Below are positions 41,874-50,770 of a stretch of DNA of 64,000 nucleotides, piece by piece. The stretch is from Streptomyces rhizoryzae. Its GTDB lineage: Bacteria > Actinomycetota > Actinomycetes > Streptomycetales > Streptomycetaceae. Each line of letters begins with the position of its first letter. The first letter of the stretch is position 1. The notes under the pieces were generated by a model. The model saw only the letters and a program-made list of their open reading frames with translations. It was not told the DNA's origin and searched no databases. The translations under genes and the position numbers were made by a program. Location of the stretch: assembly GCF_023155275.1 (NCBI RefSeq), contig NZ_JALMUV010000016.1, positions 78,648 through 142,647 of the forward strand, given 5' to 3'.

Positions 41874-42629
41874 ATGGAAAATCGCCACGTCGTGATCATT
41901 CCGATCGAGATCGATGAGGAGCAGGAAGCCGCCTATCTCGCCGCATGGCAGTACGCCGCGGAGGTGATGGCGGCGCAGCCCGGTTTCATCCGGACGTACA
42001 TGTTCCGCACGATCGTTCCGGGGAGCACATTCCCTCTCGTCAACGTGGCGGAATGGGAGTCCACCCGCCACTGGGAGGAGGCGATGAATGTCTGCCCGAT
42101 GCTGGGACAGCAGATAGCCGTCGTCCATGCCTCGAACTACGAGGCGATCCGCACGGTCCTGCCCGTGCAGGACCAGAGTTCCGGCGACGGTCGCATGCCC
42201 GCCGTCCTGTCTCCTGCCGAGGCGCGTCGCCGTTCCGTGGACGGGGAACTCACACTGGTCGATGTCCGTGAAGACGATGAATGGGCAGCGCGTCACCCGG
42301 CCGGCGCCGTCCACGCCGCGCTCAGCACATTGCCGGCGTCGCTGCCGGATCTGCCTGACGGCCCACTGGCCTTCGTCTGCCGCACGGGCAACCGCAGCGC
42401 GCAGGGCGGCGTTCAGGCGATCCGCGCGGGCCGGACCTCCGTCTACAGCGTGGCGGGCGGCCTTGAGGCGTGGGAAGCAGCGGGGCTGCCGGTCGTCCTC
42501 CCCGGGAGCACCGCCACCCAGGCCGCCCTCGATGACTCCCTCGACGTCCGGCCGCACACCATGTCCGGCCGGGGCAGCGTCCCGTGCCGCGAGAACACCT
42601 CCGCCGGCCCGCGCCGCCGGCGCAACTGA
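41874..42629 (+). CDS. Fusion of an ABM-like monooxygenase domain and a rhodanese domain
   Basis: A 251-residue protein. Residues 1-95 form an antibiotic-biosynthesis-monooxygenase (ABM) ferredoxin-like domain (IPIEIDEEQEAAYLAAWQYA, PGFIRTYMFRTI, VNVAEWESTRHWEEAM). Residues 108-215 form a rhodanese domain with LVDVREDDEWAARHPAGAVH and catalytic Cys169 in FVCRTGNRSAQ. The C-terminal 35 residues look disordered. ABM domains act as heme-degrading or cofactor-free oxygenases, and rhodaneses transfer sulfane sulfur. The joint function is unknown. GAGGAAG at good spacing supports ATG 41874. Confidence 0.88.
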   Translation: MENRHVVIIPIEIDEEQEAAYLAAWQYAAEVMAAQPGFIRTYMFRTIVPGSTFPLVNVAEWESTRHWEEAMNVCPMLGQQIAVVHASNYEAIRTVLPVQDQSSGDGRMPAVLSPAEARRRSVDGELTLVDVREDDEWAARHPAGAVHAALSTLPASLPDLPDGPLAFVCRTGNRSAQGGVQAIRAGRTSVYSVAGGLEAWEAAGLPVVLPGSTATQAALDDSLDVRPHTMSGRGSVPCRENTSAGPRRRRN

Positions 42630-42761
42630 CCGACCGGCTTCTGTCGGCCCCGAGCCCACGCCCGGGGCCGGCGGTGGCCGACCGGCCAGCAGTCCGGTCC
42701 GGGCCCTGGTGCCCGTGAGCTGCCCGGACCGGGCTTCCGACTTCCCATGGGGGACACCTCG

Positions 42762-42992
42762 ATGCGGACTCAGACCCGCTACATCACTGCCGCGGTCGGC
42801 GTCGCCGCGGTCCTCGCCGCGGCCGCCGCCCTCGCGCTCAAGGCCGGCGTCTGGCAGCTGTCCGTCTGCCGGCACGCCATCCGCCTCTCTCCCACACCCC
42901 GGCCCGACTGCCCGGACTGCAAAGGCGACGGCGGCCGGTGGCCGACCCTCCAGCTCCAGCCTCGCCCGGACTGGGACGAAGCCCCGTTCTGA
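42762..42992 (+). CDS. Small membrane protein with CxxC motif
   Basis: A 76-residue protein with one N-terminal transmembrane segment (ITAAVGVAAVLAAAAALALK, residues 8-27) and a CPDCKGDGG motif near 50 that resembles a DnaJ-type zinc half-site. GGGGGA lies 7 bases before ATG 42762. An ATG at 42747 would add five residues. Similar small proteins occur in integrative elements of Streptomyces, but no mobility gene is adjacent. Confidence 0.5.
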   Translation: MRTQTRYITAAVGVAAVLAAAAALALKAGVWQLSVCRHAIRLSPTPRPDCPDCKGDGGRWPTLQLQPRPDWDEAPF

Positions 42993-43196
42993 ACACCATG
43001 AACGGCCTGTCGAAGGGCTCCAGGTCAGCCTCGCCGGCGCCGTGGAGAAACTCCGCCAGCTCGATCGGGGGCCACGGGCAGCATGCGGCAGTGGACCTCG
43101 GCATCCCCACCACGCGTGGTGAGCGATGAACCCACGAAGGTGGGCTGCCGCATGGCCCTCAACCAAGATCGAGAAACAAGTTCAAAGAAGCGCGCA

Positions 43197-44093
43197 TCAA
43201 ACGCCCTTCAGAACACGATCGAGCGCTGCCCGGCCTGCGGGCCCCCACGTCGGCTTGCCGCCAGGAAGGCCCCGGTCTCCGGCCTGGCCCATCAGCATGA
43301 GGAACAAGCTCTTCAGGGCGGCCAGCCCGCGGGCGCGCCGGATCGTCCCCGCGTCCGCCTGCGCATATACGTCGAAGAAGCGTGAGGTGGCGCCTGCGGG
43401 AAGGACGACCCATGCGGCAGCGAGGTCGCACGCCGGATCGCCGGCGAACATGTCACCGAAATCGATCACGCCCGAGAGCATCCCGTCCGAGACGACGACA
43501 TTCGCCGGATGCAGGTCGCCATGCATCCAGAGCGGCGGCCCCTCCCACTCGGGCGCCGCGACGGCGTCGTCCCAGACGGCCCGGACATCGTCGGCGAGGT
43601 CGTCGGGGACGACGGAGCGGAAGAAGTGGTCGAAGCCCTCCGTGCACTTCATGGGATGGTCACCGCGATCCTCACTGATCGGCGCGTCAGCGGGCGCCTC
43701 CACGTGGAGCGCCCTGAGGAAGCCCGCCAGGGTGTCGGCCGCGTGATCGCCGCGGCTGATCGAGGAGTAGTCCAGCGGCTCGCCGGGAACCCACGTCATC
43801 ACGGTCCAGTGCTTGGGGAAGCGCGCGGACGGTTCGCCGAACCGCACCGGGGTCGGCACCGGGAGCGGCAGACGTGGGGCCAGCACGGGCAGCCACCGCC
43901 GCTCCTTGAGCTGGAGCTCCGGAGTGGGGTCCATGCGCTGCATGCGCACGGCCAACTCGTCCCCGAGGCGCCACATTTGGTTGCCCCAGCCGCCCGCCAC
44001 CTCGCGGATGGCGAGCCCTGCAAGGTCTGGATGCTGCTCCTTCAGCAGGTCGCGGACCAGGTCTGCGGTGATCTCGATCTCAGCGGCGGTCAT
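43197..44093 (-). CDS. APH-family phosphotransferase
   Basis: A 298-residue kinase-like protein. ATP-site residues are in GGWGNQMWRLGDELAVRM (about 34-51). The catalytic loop is HGDLHPANVVV (191-201, catalytic Asp193) and the metal-binding motif is VIDFGDMFAGDPACDLA. Members phosphorylate aminoglycosides, macrolides or small metabolites. Because kasugamycin is made nearby, an aminoglycoside role is tempting, but this gene is 11 kb from the cluster and unlinked to it. No strong ribosome site precedes the ATG. Confidence 0.88.
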   Translation of the reverse strand: MTAAEIEITADLVRDLLKEQHPDLAGLAIREVAGGWGNQMWRLGDELAVRMQRMDPTPELQLKERRWLPVLAPRLPLPVPTPVRFGEPSARFPKHWTVMTWVPGEPLDYSSISRGDHAADTLAGFLRALHVEAPADAPISEDRGDHPMKCTEGFDHFFRSVVPDDLADDVRAVWDDAVAAPEWEGPPLWMHGDLHPANVVVSDGMLSGVIDFGDMFAGDPACDLAAAWVVLPAGATSRFFDVYAQADAGTIRRARGLAALKSLFLMLMGQAGDRGLPGGKPTWGPAGRAALDRVLKGV

Positions 44094-44238
44094 GCGAAGC
44101 CACAGTACTGGTGCGGCAGGCGGAGCGGCTCTGGCTCCGGACCCTCTGGCCGTGATCCCGCTAGGGAGCGTCCGGAAAGTATGGGCGTCCGCCCGCAGAA
44201 CCGGGCCAGACCTTCCGGACACGACCCGGGGACGCCCC

Positions 44239-45333
44239 CTAGGCGAACACCGCCTTGACCAGTGTCTGCTTCACCTTCTCGAACGTCCCGGCCATGGTGG
44301 GCAGGTCCATTTCGGCGTCCCCGGAGGTCAGCGAGCCAGTCAGGGTCTTGGTGCCGTCGGGCGTGCTGTACATCAGCGCGCCCCAGCCCCAGAACCCTCC
44401 GTTGTGGTGGAGGAGGGTGCCGCCGCCGTCCAGTTCCTCCACGAACACGCCCAGTCCGTAACCCATCGTGGGGTCCGGGACGCGCATTTCGGCCAGCAGC
44501 TCGGATGGGATGAGCCTGCCGCCGTTCAGTGCGGCGAAGAACGTGTGGAGGTCCCGGCTGGTCGAGATCATGTCGCCGGCGGCGGATATCCAGGAGGGGT
44601 TGAAGCGGGTGGTGTCGACCACCTTCCACTGGCCGGCGTCGTCGTAGCCGAAGTAGCCGTGGGCGTGCGGCTCGGGGATCTCCTCGCCGGTCTCCGGCAG
44701 CAGGGTGCCCGTCAGCCGAAGCGGGCCCAGGATCAGCCGGTGCGTCTCCTCGGGCAGCGAGCGGCCGGTAACCTGCTCGATCAGCAGCCTGGCGAGGACG
44801 TAGTTGGTGTTGGAGTAGCTCCAGGCCGTCCCCGGCTCGAACCGCGCCGGCTTCGTCAGCGCCCCCCGCACCAGCTCCTCCGGCCGGTAGGTCGCGCGCT
44901 GCAGGTCCGCCCACTCCTTGCCCCATCCGGCGACCACACCGGTCTCGACCGACCCGTCCTTGGAGAACTCGCCGGTGAAGTTGAACAGCCCGCTGGTGTG
45001 CTGCAGGAGCATCCGTACCGTGATCCGACGGTCGAGCCCGAACTCGGGCAAGTGGTCGGCCACCAGGTCCTCAAGGCCGAGCCGGCCCTCGGCCACCAGC
45101 TGTAGGACGACGGTCGCGACGAAGGTCTTGGTGACGCTGCCGACCCGGAAGTGCCCGTCGGTCGGCGGCTTCGCGGTCCGGCCCAGCTCGGTCACCCCGG
45201 CGCTGCCGACCCACTCGCCGAGTTCGTCGTTCACGCGCAGCTGCACGCCGGCGAAACCGGCGTCGACGATCTCCTGCATGGCCTTCCGCAGCTCGGGGCG
45301 GTCCTGCGCGGCGGCGGTGTTCTGCTCACTCAT
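44239..45333 (-). CDS. Serine hydrolase, class C beta-lactamase/D,D-peptidase family
   Basis: A 364-residue penicillin-recognising hydrolase. SVTK with nucleophile Ser66 and Lys69, YSN with Tyr173, and an HNGGFWGWG triad-like motif near the C-terminus (HxG in place of KTG) are all present. No signal peptide is seen, so it is probably a cytoplasmic esterase/peptidase-like member. It diverges from a MerR gene, and the shared region holds a MerR-type dyad, suggesting inducible control. AGGGATC precedes the ATG. Confidence 0.9.
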   Translation of the reverse strand: MSEQNTAAAQDRPELRKAMQEIVDAGFAGVQLRVNDELGEWVGSAGVTELGRTAKPPTDGHFRVGSVTKTFVATVVLQLVAEGRLGLEDLVADHLPEFGLDRRITVRMLLQHTSGLFNFTGEFSKDGSVETGVVAGWGKEWADLQRATYRPEELVRGALTKPARFEPGTAWSYSNTNYVLARLLIEQVTGRSLPEETHRLILGPLRLTGTLLPETGEEIPEPHAHGYFGYDDAGQWKVVDTTRFNPSWISAAGDMISTSRDLHTFFAALNGGRLIPSELLAEMRVPDPTMGYGLGVFVEELDGGGTLLHHNGGFWGWGALMYSTPDGTKTLTGSLTSGDAEMDLPTMAGTFEKVKQTLVKAVFA

Positions 45334-45377
45334 TGTGATCCCTCATCGTGCGTCGGCGGGTGTGAGATGAGCGTGGA

Positions 45378-45396
45378 CCCTGACCCAAGGTCAAGG
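45378..45396. promoter_or_regulatory. MerR-type operator in the divergent promoter
   Basis: CCCTGACC-CAA-GGTCAAGG is an 8-3-8 inverted repeat with one mismatch. A further GGTCAAGG copy follows at once. On the minus strand TTGACC could be the -35 box of the serine hydrolase gene, with a longer-than-usual spacer as at MerR-activated promoters. The adjacent MerR protein is the likely binder. Confidence 0.6.
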
Positions 45397-45428
45397 TCAA
45401 GGCGACAGATGAGCGCTAGGCTCGCCCC

Positions 45429-46205
45429 ATGGCGGACGGGCTCACGATCGGTCAGGCGGCGGCTTTCGTCGACATCACCGTCAAGACGGTGCGGCACTAC
45501 CACCGGCTCGGCCTGGTCGCCGAACCGGAACGGGACCACTCCGGCTACCGGCGCTACGGGTCAGCCGATCTGCTGCGCCTGGTCCAGGTCAGGGCCCTGG
45601 CGGGGGCGGGCGTGCCGCTGGCCGAGATCAGCGAGCTGCTCGATGCCGAGCCCGAGCGGTTCGCCACCGCCCTGGACGACGTCCGCCGCCGGCTCACCGC
45701 ACAGATCGAGGAGCTGACCGCCCGCCGCGACACCCTGCACCGGCTCGCCCACGGCGATCGCGCCCTGCTGCCCGACCGGGCCTGCGCGGTCCTGGACCGA
45801 CTCGCCGAGCTCGGCTTCAGCCCCGACTACGTCACCACCCAGCGGGAGGCCCTGGTGCTGTCGCGGGCGCTGGCTCCCGAGATCTTCGACCTCTTCCTGC
45901 TCAACCTCGAACACCGGCTCGGCGACCCCGAGTTCGTCGAGCTGACCAAGCGCGGCTGGGAGGCGAGGTCCTGGGACCCCGACGACCCGCGGATCGAGGA
46001 GCTGGCCTCCGCGGTGGCCACCAACCTGCTGGCCGACCGCGCGCTGCTGACGATGCCGACCGTGCGACGGCACCGGCCCGACGCGGCCTCCCGGTACGAC
46101 GTGGTCAATCACCATCGGGAGGACGAGGCACCGTCCGTCGCACGGCTGAACACGCTGATCGAAGGGCACCTGCGCGCGGCGGGCATCGAGGTCCCGCGTC
46201 AGTGA
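45429..46205 (+). CDS. MerR-family transcriptional regulator
   Basis: A 258-residue regulator with an N-terminal winged HTH (TIGQAAAFVDITVKTVRHYH, RLGLVAEPERDHSGYRRYGS), a coiled-coil linker (about 85-115), and a C-terminal effector region that resembles the TipAS-like or drug-sensing helical domain. It probably controls the divergent serine hydrolase through the dyad between them. The ligand is unknown. Confidence 0.92.
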   Translation: MADGLTIGQAAAFVDITVKTVRHYHRLGLVAEPERDHSGYRRYGSADLLRLVQVRALAGAGVPLAEISELLDAEPERFATALDDVRRRLTAQIEELTARRDTLHRLAHGDRALLPDRACAVLDRLAELGFSPDYVTTQREALVLSRALAPEIFDLFLLNLEHRLGDPEFVELTKRGWEARSWDPDDPRIEELASAVATNLLADRALLTMPTVRRHRPDAASRYDVVNHHREDEAPSVARLNTLIEGHLRAAGIEVPRQ

Positions 46206-46241
46206 CGGACTGCCCCGGGGGGGGAGGGGGCGTCCGGAACG

Positions 46242-46500
46242 TCATGGGAGCCGGAGTCGGCGGCAGGCGAGGGTGACCATGGCTTGGTAGTGGACGGCTC
46301 GTTTGTCGTAGCGGGTGGCCAGGGCTCGGTTCTGCTCGAGCCGGCGAAAGCAGCGCTCGACGACGTTCCGCCTGCGGTAGGCGCCCCGGTCGAGCCGGCA
46401 TCGGGCTTCACCGCGGCGGAGGCGCCCGTTGATCTGGTCAATCCGCTCCGGGAACGTGCAGGCGATGCCGCGTCGTCGCAGGTAGCTCCGCAAGCCGTGG
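46242..46500 (-). pseudogene. IS5-family transposase remnant (C-terminal fragment)
   Basis: On the minus strand: LRSYLRRRGIACTFPERIDQ, GAYRRRNVVERCFRRLEQNR and ALATRYDKRAVHYQAMVTLA, then a stop. This is the C-terminus of an IS5/IS427-like transposase with the NVVERCF region carrying the last catalytic Glu. The N-terminal two thirds are missing. It abuts an acetyltransferase fragment on the other strand, so an insertion followed by deletion is likely. Confidence 0.75.
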
Positions 46501-46521
46501 AGGGGCGGAGCGACCGCCTGG

Positions 46522-46705
46522 CACCTGCACGGGACCTGGCTGGCGCATCGGTGCGAAGAGCGGGTCACGCTGCTCGTGAACCCGGCCATGGGTGACGGAG
46601 CCCTTCAAGCGCGCTACGAGGCGTGGGGATACCGCAAGATCGGAGATCAGCAGCCGTACGGACTCCCCGGTGTACGCAGCGATCATCCGGCCCGTCCGAC
46701 ACACC
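46522..46705 (+). pseudogene. GNAT acetyltransferase remnant with frameshift
   Basis: The + strand encodes HLHGTWLAHRCEERVTLLVN, then LQARYEAWGYRKIGDQQPYG up to about 46665. After a shift of one base the frame reads DSPVYAAIIRPVRH. Together these match the C-terminal end of a common Streptomyces GNAT protein. The 5' portion is gone, and the transposase remnant occupies the adjoining sequence. Confidence 0.6.
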
Positions 46706-47106
46706 TGGATGGCCGCTGCGGCATGCGGACTCCCCGTGGGTCCGCTGCGCTGCGGAGATCTACCACAGCCACCGAGTCGTACGGGACCGTCTACCGTGTG
46801 CTCACGGAGGCCGGCATCGTCATGTGCACGCGCGGCGGCCCGAACGCCCGCCTTCCCGCACGTGGGGTGACGGCCGGAGCGTTGTCGGCCGGGTCCGCCT
46901 CGTGGAGTGCGCGGGCCGTGCCGGTCGGTCAAGGGCACCTGCGGCTGCGCTCTCCACGCTGGGCTTCGTCCACCCTGGAGAGTCCGTCCTGCTCTTGGAC
47001 CTGGCTGGATATCGGGTGACCCCTTCCTTGCGACGCCGGTCCGCAGGTCAGGACCAGCCGCGGCCCACGGGCATGGAGCGCTGTGTGGGAGAAGCCCAAC
47101 CGGCGA
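46706..47106. other. Gene-free scar region
   Basis: This 400-bp region contains only short overlapping frames. One (near 46750-46860) reads TESYGTVYRVLTEAGIVMCT, which could be a fragment of a regulator or transposase, but it is too short to assign. It joins the remnant-bearing segment to the SRPBCC gene. Confidence 0.35.
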
Positions 47107-47547
47107 TCACAGTGTGTAGCAGTGGCAGGCCAAGCCTCGCAGTCCAGCTGCGAAGATGTCGGTCCGGAAGCTTCTCGCAAGCTCGTCGGCGTGGGCCTGG
47201 TCGCAGTCGAAGTTCACCGACCAACCGACGAACGTCTCATCGGTGGCGGTAAGAGGCAGAACCCGCATGGTGGCTCGGTAGCACTGCACTGGGTAGGGGG
47301 AGCTGACGATGCCATAGGTCAGGGACCGTGAATGGTCGTCCAGTGCCAGGAGGGACTCCACCACGGTCTCCCCGTCGGCCATGGACAGAGTGCGGACGCA
47401 ACCGACGCGGTCGGGTGCCTGTACGTCCGACAGGACGCAGTCGGCGACGGCCGGCTGCCAGGTGGCCAGGCCACCGAAGTCGCGGACGACGCGCCACACC
47501 TTGGTGACCCGGGCCGGGATGACAGCGCTGGCAAAGGCTTCGGGCAT
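47107..47547 (-). CDS. SRPBCC-family (polyketide cyclase/dehydrase-like) protein
   Basis: A 146-residue START-like barrel protein of the Bet v 1 group (VIPARVTKVWRVVRDFGGLATW, SRSLTYGIVSSPYPVQCYR, FDCDQAHADELARSF). Such proteins bind hydrophobic ligands. Stand-alone members in Streptomyces are mostly of unknown role. GGAG lies upstream of the ATG at 47547. It is convergent with nothing and flanked by remnants on its downstream side. Confidence 0.87.
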   Translation of the reverse strand: MPEAFASAVIPARVTKVWRVVRDFGGLATWQPAVADCVLSDVQAPDRVGCVRTLSMADGETVVESLLALDDHSRSLTYGIVSSPYPVQCYRATMRVLPLTATDETFVGWSVNFDCDQAHADELARSFRTDIFAAGLRGLACHCYTL

Positions 47548-47808
47548 GAAGGGACTCCGGTTCCGAGGTCGAGGAAGCCGTCACGGCTGCCGCGACGGCT
47601 TCCTCGACCTGCCCGGGATGGGGACGGCAGAGGCGACACCGGAGTGCGGTCGCAGCGCGGTGACTGGGGACGGCACCGACGCTACGAGCGCGGCCGCGGG
47701 CGTGGGAGGGTGTGCTGCGGCTATCCGCGGATGCGTGCTCGACTGTCCTGCTCGGGTGGGTGCAGCGCACCCACGCCCCGGCGTCCGTCCGTGGTTAGCG
47801 TGGCTGTC

Positions 47809-48675
47809 ATGGAAAGCGTGAACGAGCTCGGCGACTACCTGCGAGCCCGCCGTGCGGCGGTCGCGCCAGCGGATGTCGGTCTGCCCGATGACGGGGTGCG
47901 GCGGGTGCCGGGGCTGCGGCGTGATGAAGTGGCGCTGCTGGCCGGGATGAGCACGGACTACTACATCCGGCTGGAGCAGGGCCGGGAGCGGCACCCGTCG
48001 GAGCAGGTGCTGCGGGCGATCGCCGGGGCACTGCGGCTGAACGACGCGGCGGCCACCCATCTCTTCCGGTTGGGCTTGTCCGTCTTCGAGACGACGGCAA
48101 CCACGGCGAACGTCGCTCCGGAATTGCTGCGGCTGATGGACGGCATGCGTGAAGTGCCGGCCTTCGTGGTGGGAGCGGCGCAGGACGTGCTGGCGGCCAA
48201 CGCGTTGGCGCGGGAGCTGTACGGAGGTTTCGCCCGGTACGACAACCTGCTGCGGATGATCTTCCTCGATCCCTTCGCGCGCGAGTTCTACGCCGACTGG
48301 GACCACGCGGCGCGGATCGCGGTGGGCAACCTTCGGGCGGCCTCCTCGCAGTTCCCGAAGGACGGGCGGATCGAGCGGGTCGTCGGCGAACTGAGCGTGT
48401 GCAGCCCCGCGTTCACGGGCTTGTGGGCGCACTACGAGGTCCTGCCCCGTACGCACGAGGACAAGCACTTCAGGCACCCACAGGTGGGTGAGATACATCT
48501 GCACTTCGAGGCACTCGCTGTCACCAGCGCCCCCGGACAGCACCTGTCCGTCTACAGCCCGGAACCCGGCAGCGCCAGCGCCGACGCCCTGGTCCTGCTC
48601 GGTCAGCTGTCCGAGCAGGAAGTGGTCCTGACGGACCAGGCCACTGCCGCAGAAGAAGGAGAACCCCGATCATGA
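47809..48675 (+). CDS. XRE-family regulator with MmyB-like ligand domain
   Basis: A 288-residue regulator. The N-terminal HTH is LGDYLRARRAAV, then LRRDEVALLAGMSTDYYIRL (about 6-60). It is followed by the MmyB-like PAS-type domain with AFVVGAAQDVLAANALAREL and the LRMIFLDPFAREFYADW motif. It overlaps the aldo-keto reductase start by 4 bp (ATGA), so both are made from one transcript. Regulators of this type usually control the reductase or dehydrogenase they sit beside. There is no ribosome site, so a leaderless start is possible. Confidence 0.92.
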   Translation: MESVNELGDYLRARRAAVAPADVGLPDDGVRRVPGLRRDEVALLAGMSTDYYIRLEQGRERHPSEQVLRAIAGALRLNDAAATHLFRLGLSVFETTATTANVAPELLRLMDGMREVPAFVVGAAQDVLAANALARELYGGFARYDNLLRMIFLDPFAREFYADWDHAARIAVGNLRAASSQFPKDGRIERVVGELSVCSPAFTGLWAHYEVLPRTHEDKHFRHPQVGEIHLHFEALAVTSAPGQHLSVYSPEPGSASADALVLLGQLSEQEVVLTDQATAAEEGEPRS

Positions 48676-49568
48676 CTGCGCTTTCCGACGCCGCCGGCAC
48701 CTTCGAGATCGCCGGCAAGAAAGTCGCCCGTCTCGGTTTCGGCGCCATGCGCCTGACCGGACTCGGGGTGTGGGGTGAGCCCGACGACCGTCAGGAGTGC
48801 GTGCGCGTGGTGCGCCGCGCCGTCGAACTCGGCGTGCAGCTGATCGACACCGCGGACTCCTACGGCCCGTATGTGAGCGAGGAGATCATCCGGGAGGCGA
48901 TCCATCCCTACCGTGATGACGTGCTGATCGCGACCAAGGCCGGGCTGACCCGCAACGGGCCCGACGTGATCAGAACCGACGAGGGACTGGTGCGCCTCGG
49001 TCCAGCCGCGTGGCCGCCGGTGGGCCGCCCCGAGTACCTGCGCCAGCAGGCCCTGATGAGTCTGCGCCGGCTCGGCGTGGATCACATCGACCTGTTCCAG
49101 TTGCACCGCATCGATCCGAAGGTCCCGTTGGAGGACCAGGTCGGCGAGCTGAAGAGGCTCCAGGACGAGGGCAAGATCGTCGCGATCGGACTGTCCCAGG
49201 TCACGGTCGGCCAGATCCAGCAGGCCCGCACGATCGTGGAAATAGCCACCGTGCAGAACCGCTACAACCTCACCGACCGCGGCTCCGCTGACGTCCTGGA
49301 GTACTGCACCCGCCACGGCATCGGTTTCATTCCCTGGGCGCCGGTGGCCGCGGGCGAGCTGGCCCGCTCCGGCGGCTCGGTGGACCGGATCGCGACCGCT
49401 CACAACGCCGGCTCGTCGCAGGTGGCGCTGGCCTGGCTGCTGGCCCGCTCCGGCGTCGTCCTGCCCATCCCCGGGACCTCCAAGGTCGCGCACCTGGAGG
49501 AGAACCTGGCGGCGGCGTCCCTGAGGCTGAGCGACGCGGAGGTCGACGAACTGACTGCCGTGGCGTGA
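48672..49568 (+). CDS. Aldo/keto reductase
   Basis: A 298-residue NADPH-dependent TIM-barrel reductase. The catalytic tetrad is Asp59, Tyr64 (DTADSYGP), Lys89 (IATKAG) and His145 (QLHRID). The cofactor segment IPGTSKVAHLEENLAAA is near the C-terminus. It is translationally coupled to the MmyB-type regulator before it. The substrate is not predictable, and detoxification of a reactive aldehyde or ketone is plausible. Confidence 0.93.
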   Translation: MTALSDAAGTFEIAGKKVARLGFGAMRLTGLGVWGEPDDRQECVRVVRRAVELGVQLIDTADSYGPYVSEEIIREAIHPYRDDVLIATKAGLTRNGPDVIRTDEGLVRLGPAAWPPVGRPEYLRQQALMSLRRLGVDHIDLFQLHRIDPKVPLEDQVGELKRLQDEGKIVAIGLSQVTVGQIQQARTIVEIATVQNRYNLTDRGSADVLEYCTRHGIGFIPWAPVAAGELARSGGSVDRIATAHNAGSSQVALAWLLARSGVVLPIPGTSKVAHLEENLAAASLRLSDAEVDELTAVA

Positions 49569-49882
49569 CCGCCGCCCCAGGAAGGCAGGTCTGACTGATC
49601 CGGTCGGCGGGGAACACCACCGAGCGGGTTCGCGCCTTCGTCAGGGCCGCCACTGACGCCGCCGCGCCGTCGCCGGTGACCGCCTCGCCCCGGTCTTCCC
49701 GGGACAGCGGCTCATGAGGGGACGCCCGGCCCCGCCTTCCGGGCGGTTTCCCCACCTGCTGACGTACCGGGCGCGCAGGGCTGCGGGAATGGCGGGCCCG
49801 GTCCCGTCGAAACCCACGGCTCCTCGCCGTACTCCGCCTGCTCCTCGGCCTCGGACCAGCTGGTGACGCCCGCGGGGCGACG
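49569..49882. other. Intergenic region, no gene seen
   Basis: About 310 bp between the stops of the convergent aldo-keto reductase and CPBP protease genes. Frames here are low-complexity and show no protein family. No clear terminator hairpin was found. Confidence 0.4.
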
Positions 49883-50770
49883 CTACGGCCGCAGCCGGCG
49901 GGACCTCGCCGCGATGGCCAGGCAGACGGCCGCCATCGGGACCGCCGGGAGGACGGTGGTCCAGTCCGGGCCGAGCCCCGCCTCCCTCTCAAGTGTCTGG
50001 CTCAGCACGAGGGACAACACCATGTTGTTGCCGGCGTGGGCCAGGCTGGCCACCCAGACACTGCCGCTGCGGGTGTAGAGCCAGAGGAGGATGACCTCCT
50101 GGAGCAGGAAGGAGATCGTCCACAGCAGCAGGCCCAGCAGCACGTTCGGGAAGTCGATGTAGCCGATGAACGCGAGCGGGAAGTGCCAGACCGCCCATAT
50201 CAGCCCTGTGGCGAGGGAGGAGGGAACAGGCGCGCCGCCGAACAGCCGGGGCCTGAGGTAGCTGGTCCAGCCGAACTCCTCGCCGCAGTACAGCGGGGTG
50301 AGCACCAGCGCGACCAGCATCAGGCCCAGCACGGACCAGAGGGAGGCGGCGCCGGGGAGAATTCCGCCGGGGCCGGACAGGTGGGGGTGCCACAGGCCGA
50401 GGAGGGCGGCGAGACCGAGGGTGCACAGGGCGAGGGCGGCGGGACCGAGCCAGGCGGCCAGGTAGGAGGACCAGGCCGCCCTCAGGCGGAGTCGCAGCCC
50501 CGCGTCGGCGAAGCCCTCCCGGGTCACCCACCGCCGTACCACCACAGCCGCGATGCCGGGCATGCAGGCGAACGGGAGCTGGAGCAAGGGATGGAGGGGC
50601 GAGAGACCGAGGAGGGCCGTCGCGCACCACAGCCACGCCCAGGCTCCTCCGAAGGAAAGCGCCAGGAAGACGGCCACCCCTTTGCGGCGGGTCGAGCTGT
50701 CGCCGAGGGGGGCTGGGGCTTGCGGTGTCGGGGGCGCCACTGGTGCAGAAGTTTCGTTGTCTGGTCTCAT
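49883..50770 (-). CDS. CPBP-family intramembrane metalloprotease
   Basis: A 295-residue multi-pass membrane protein with about eight hydrophobic segments. The CPBP motifs are GEEFGWTSYLRPRLFGG (motif 1, EExxxW), VWHFPLAFI (motif 2) and SLAHAGNNMVLS (motif 3, HxxxN). Family members process prenylated or hydrophobic substrates or act in bacteriocin-type immunity. ATG 50770 with AGGTCGAG is preferred; the ATG at 50785 would add five residues. The 312-bp gap to the histidine kinase holds the divergent promoters. Confidence 0.92.
   Translation of the reverse strand: MRPDNETSAPVAPPTPQAPAPLGDSSTRRKGVAVFLALSFGGAWAWLWCATALLGLSPLHPLLQLPFACMPGIAAVVVRRWVTREGFADAGLRLRLRAAWSSYLAAWLGPAALALCTLGLAALLGLWHPHLSGPGGILPGAASLWSVLGLMLVALVLTPLYCGEEFGWTSYLRPRLFGGAPVPSSLATGLIWAVWHFPLAFIGYIDFPNVLLGLLLWTISFLLQEVILLWLYTRSGSVWVASLAHAGNNMVLSLVLSQTLEREAGLGPDWTTVLPAVPMAAVCLAIAARSRRLRP

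Noticed and set aside
43197..44093. APH-like gene as a kasugamycin or aminoglycoside resistance determinant
   Set aside because: It is 11 kb from the cluster, on its own, and the family is too broad. The GNAT inside the operon is the better resistance candidate.
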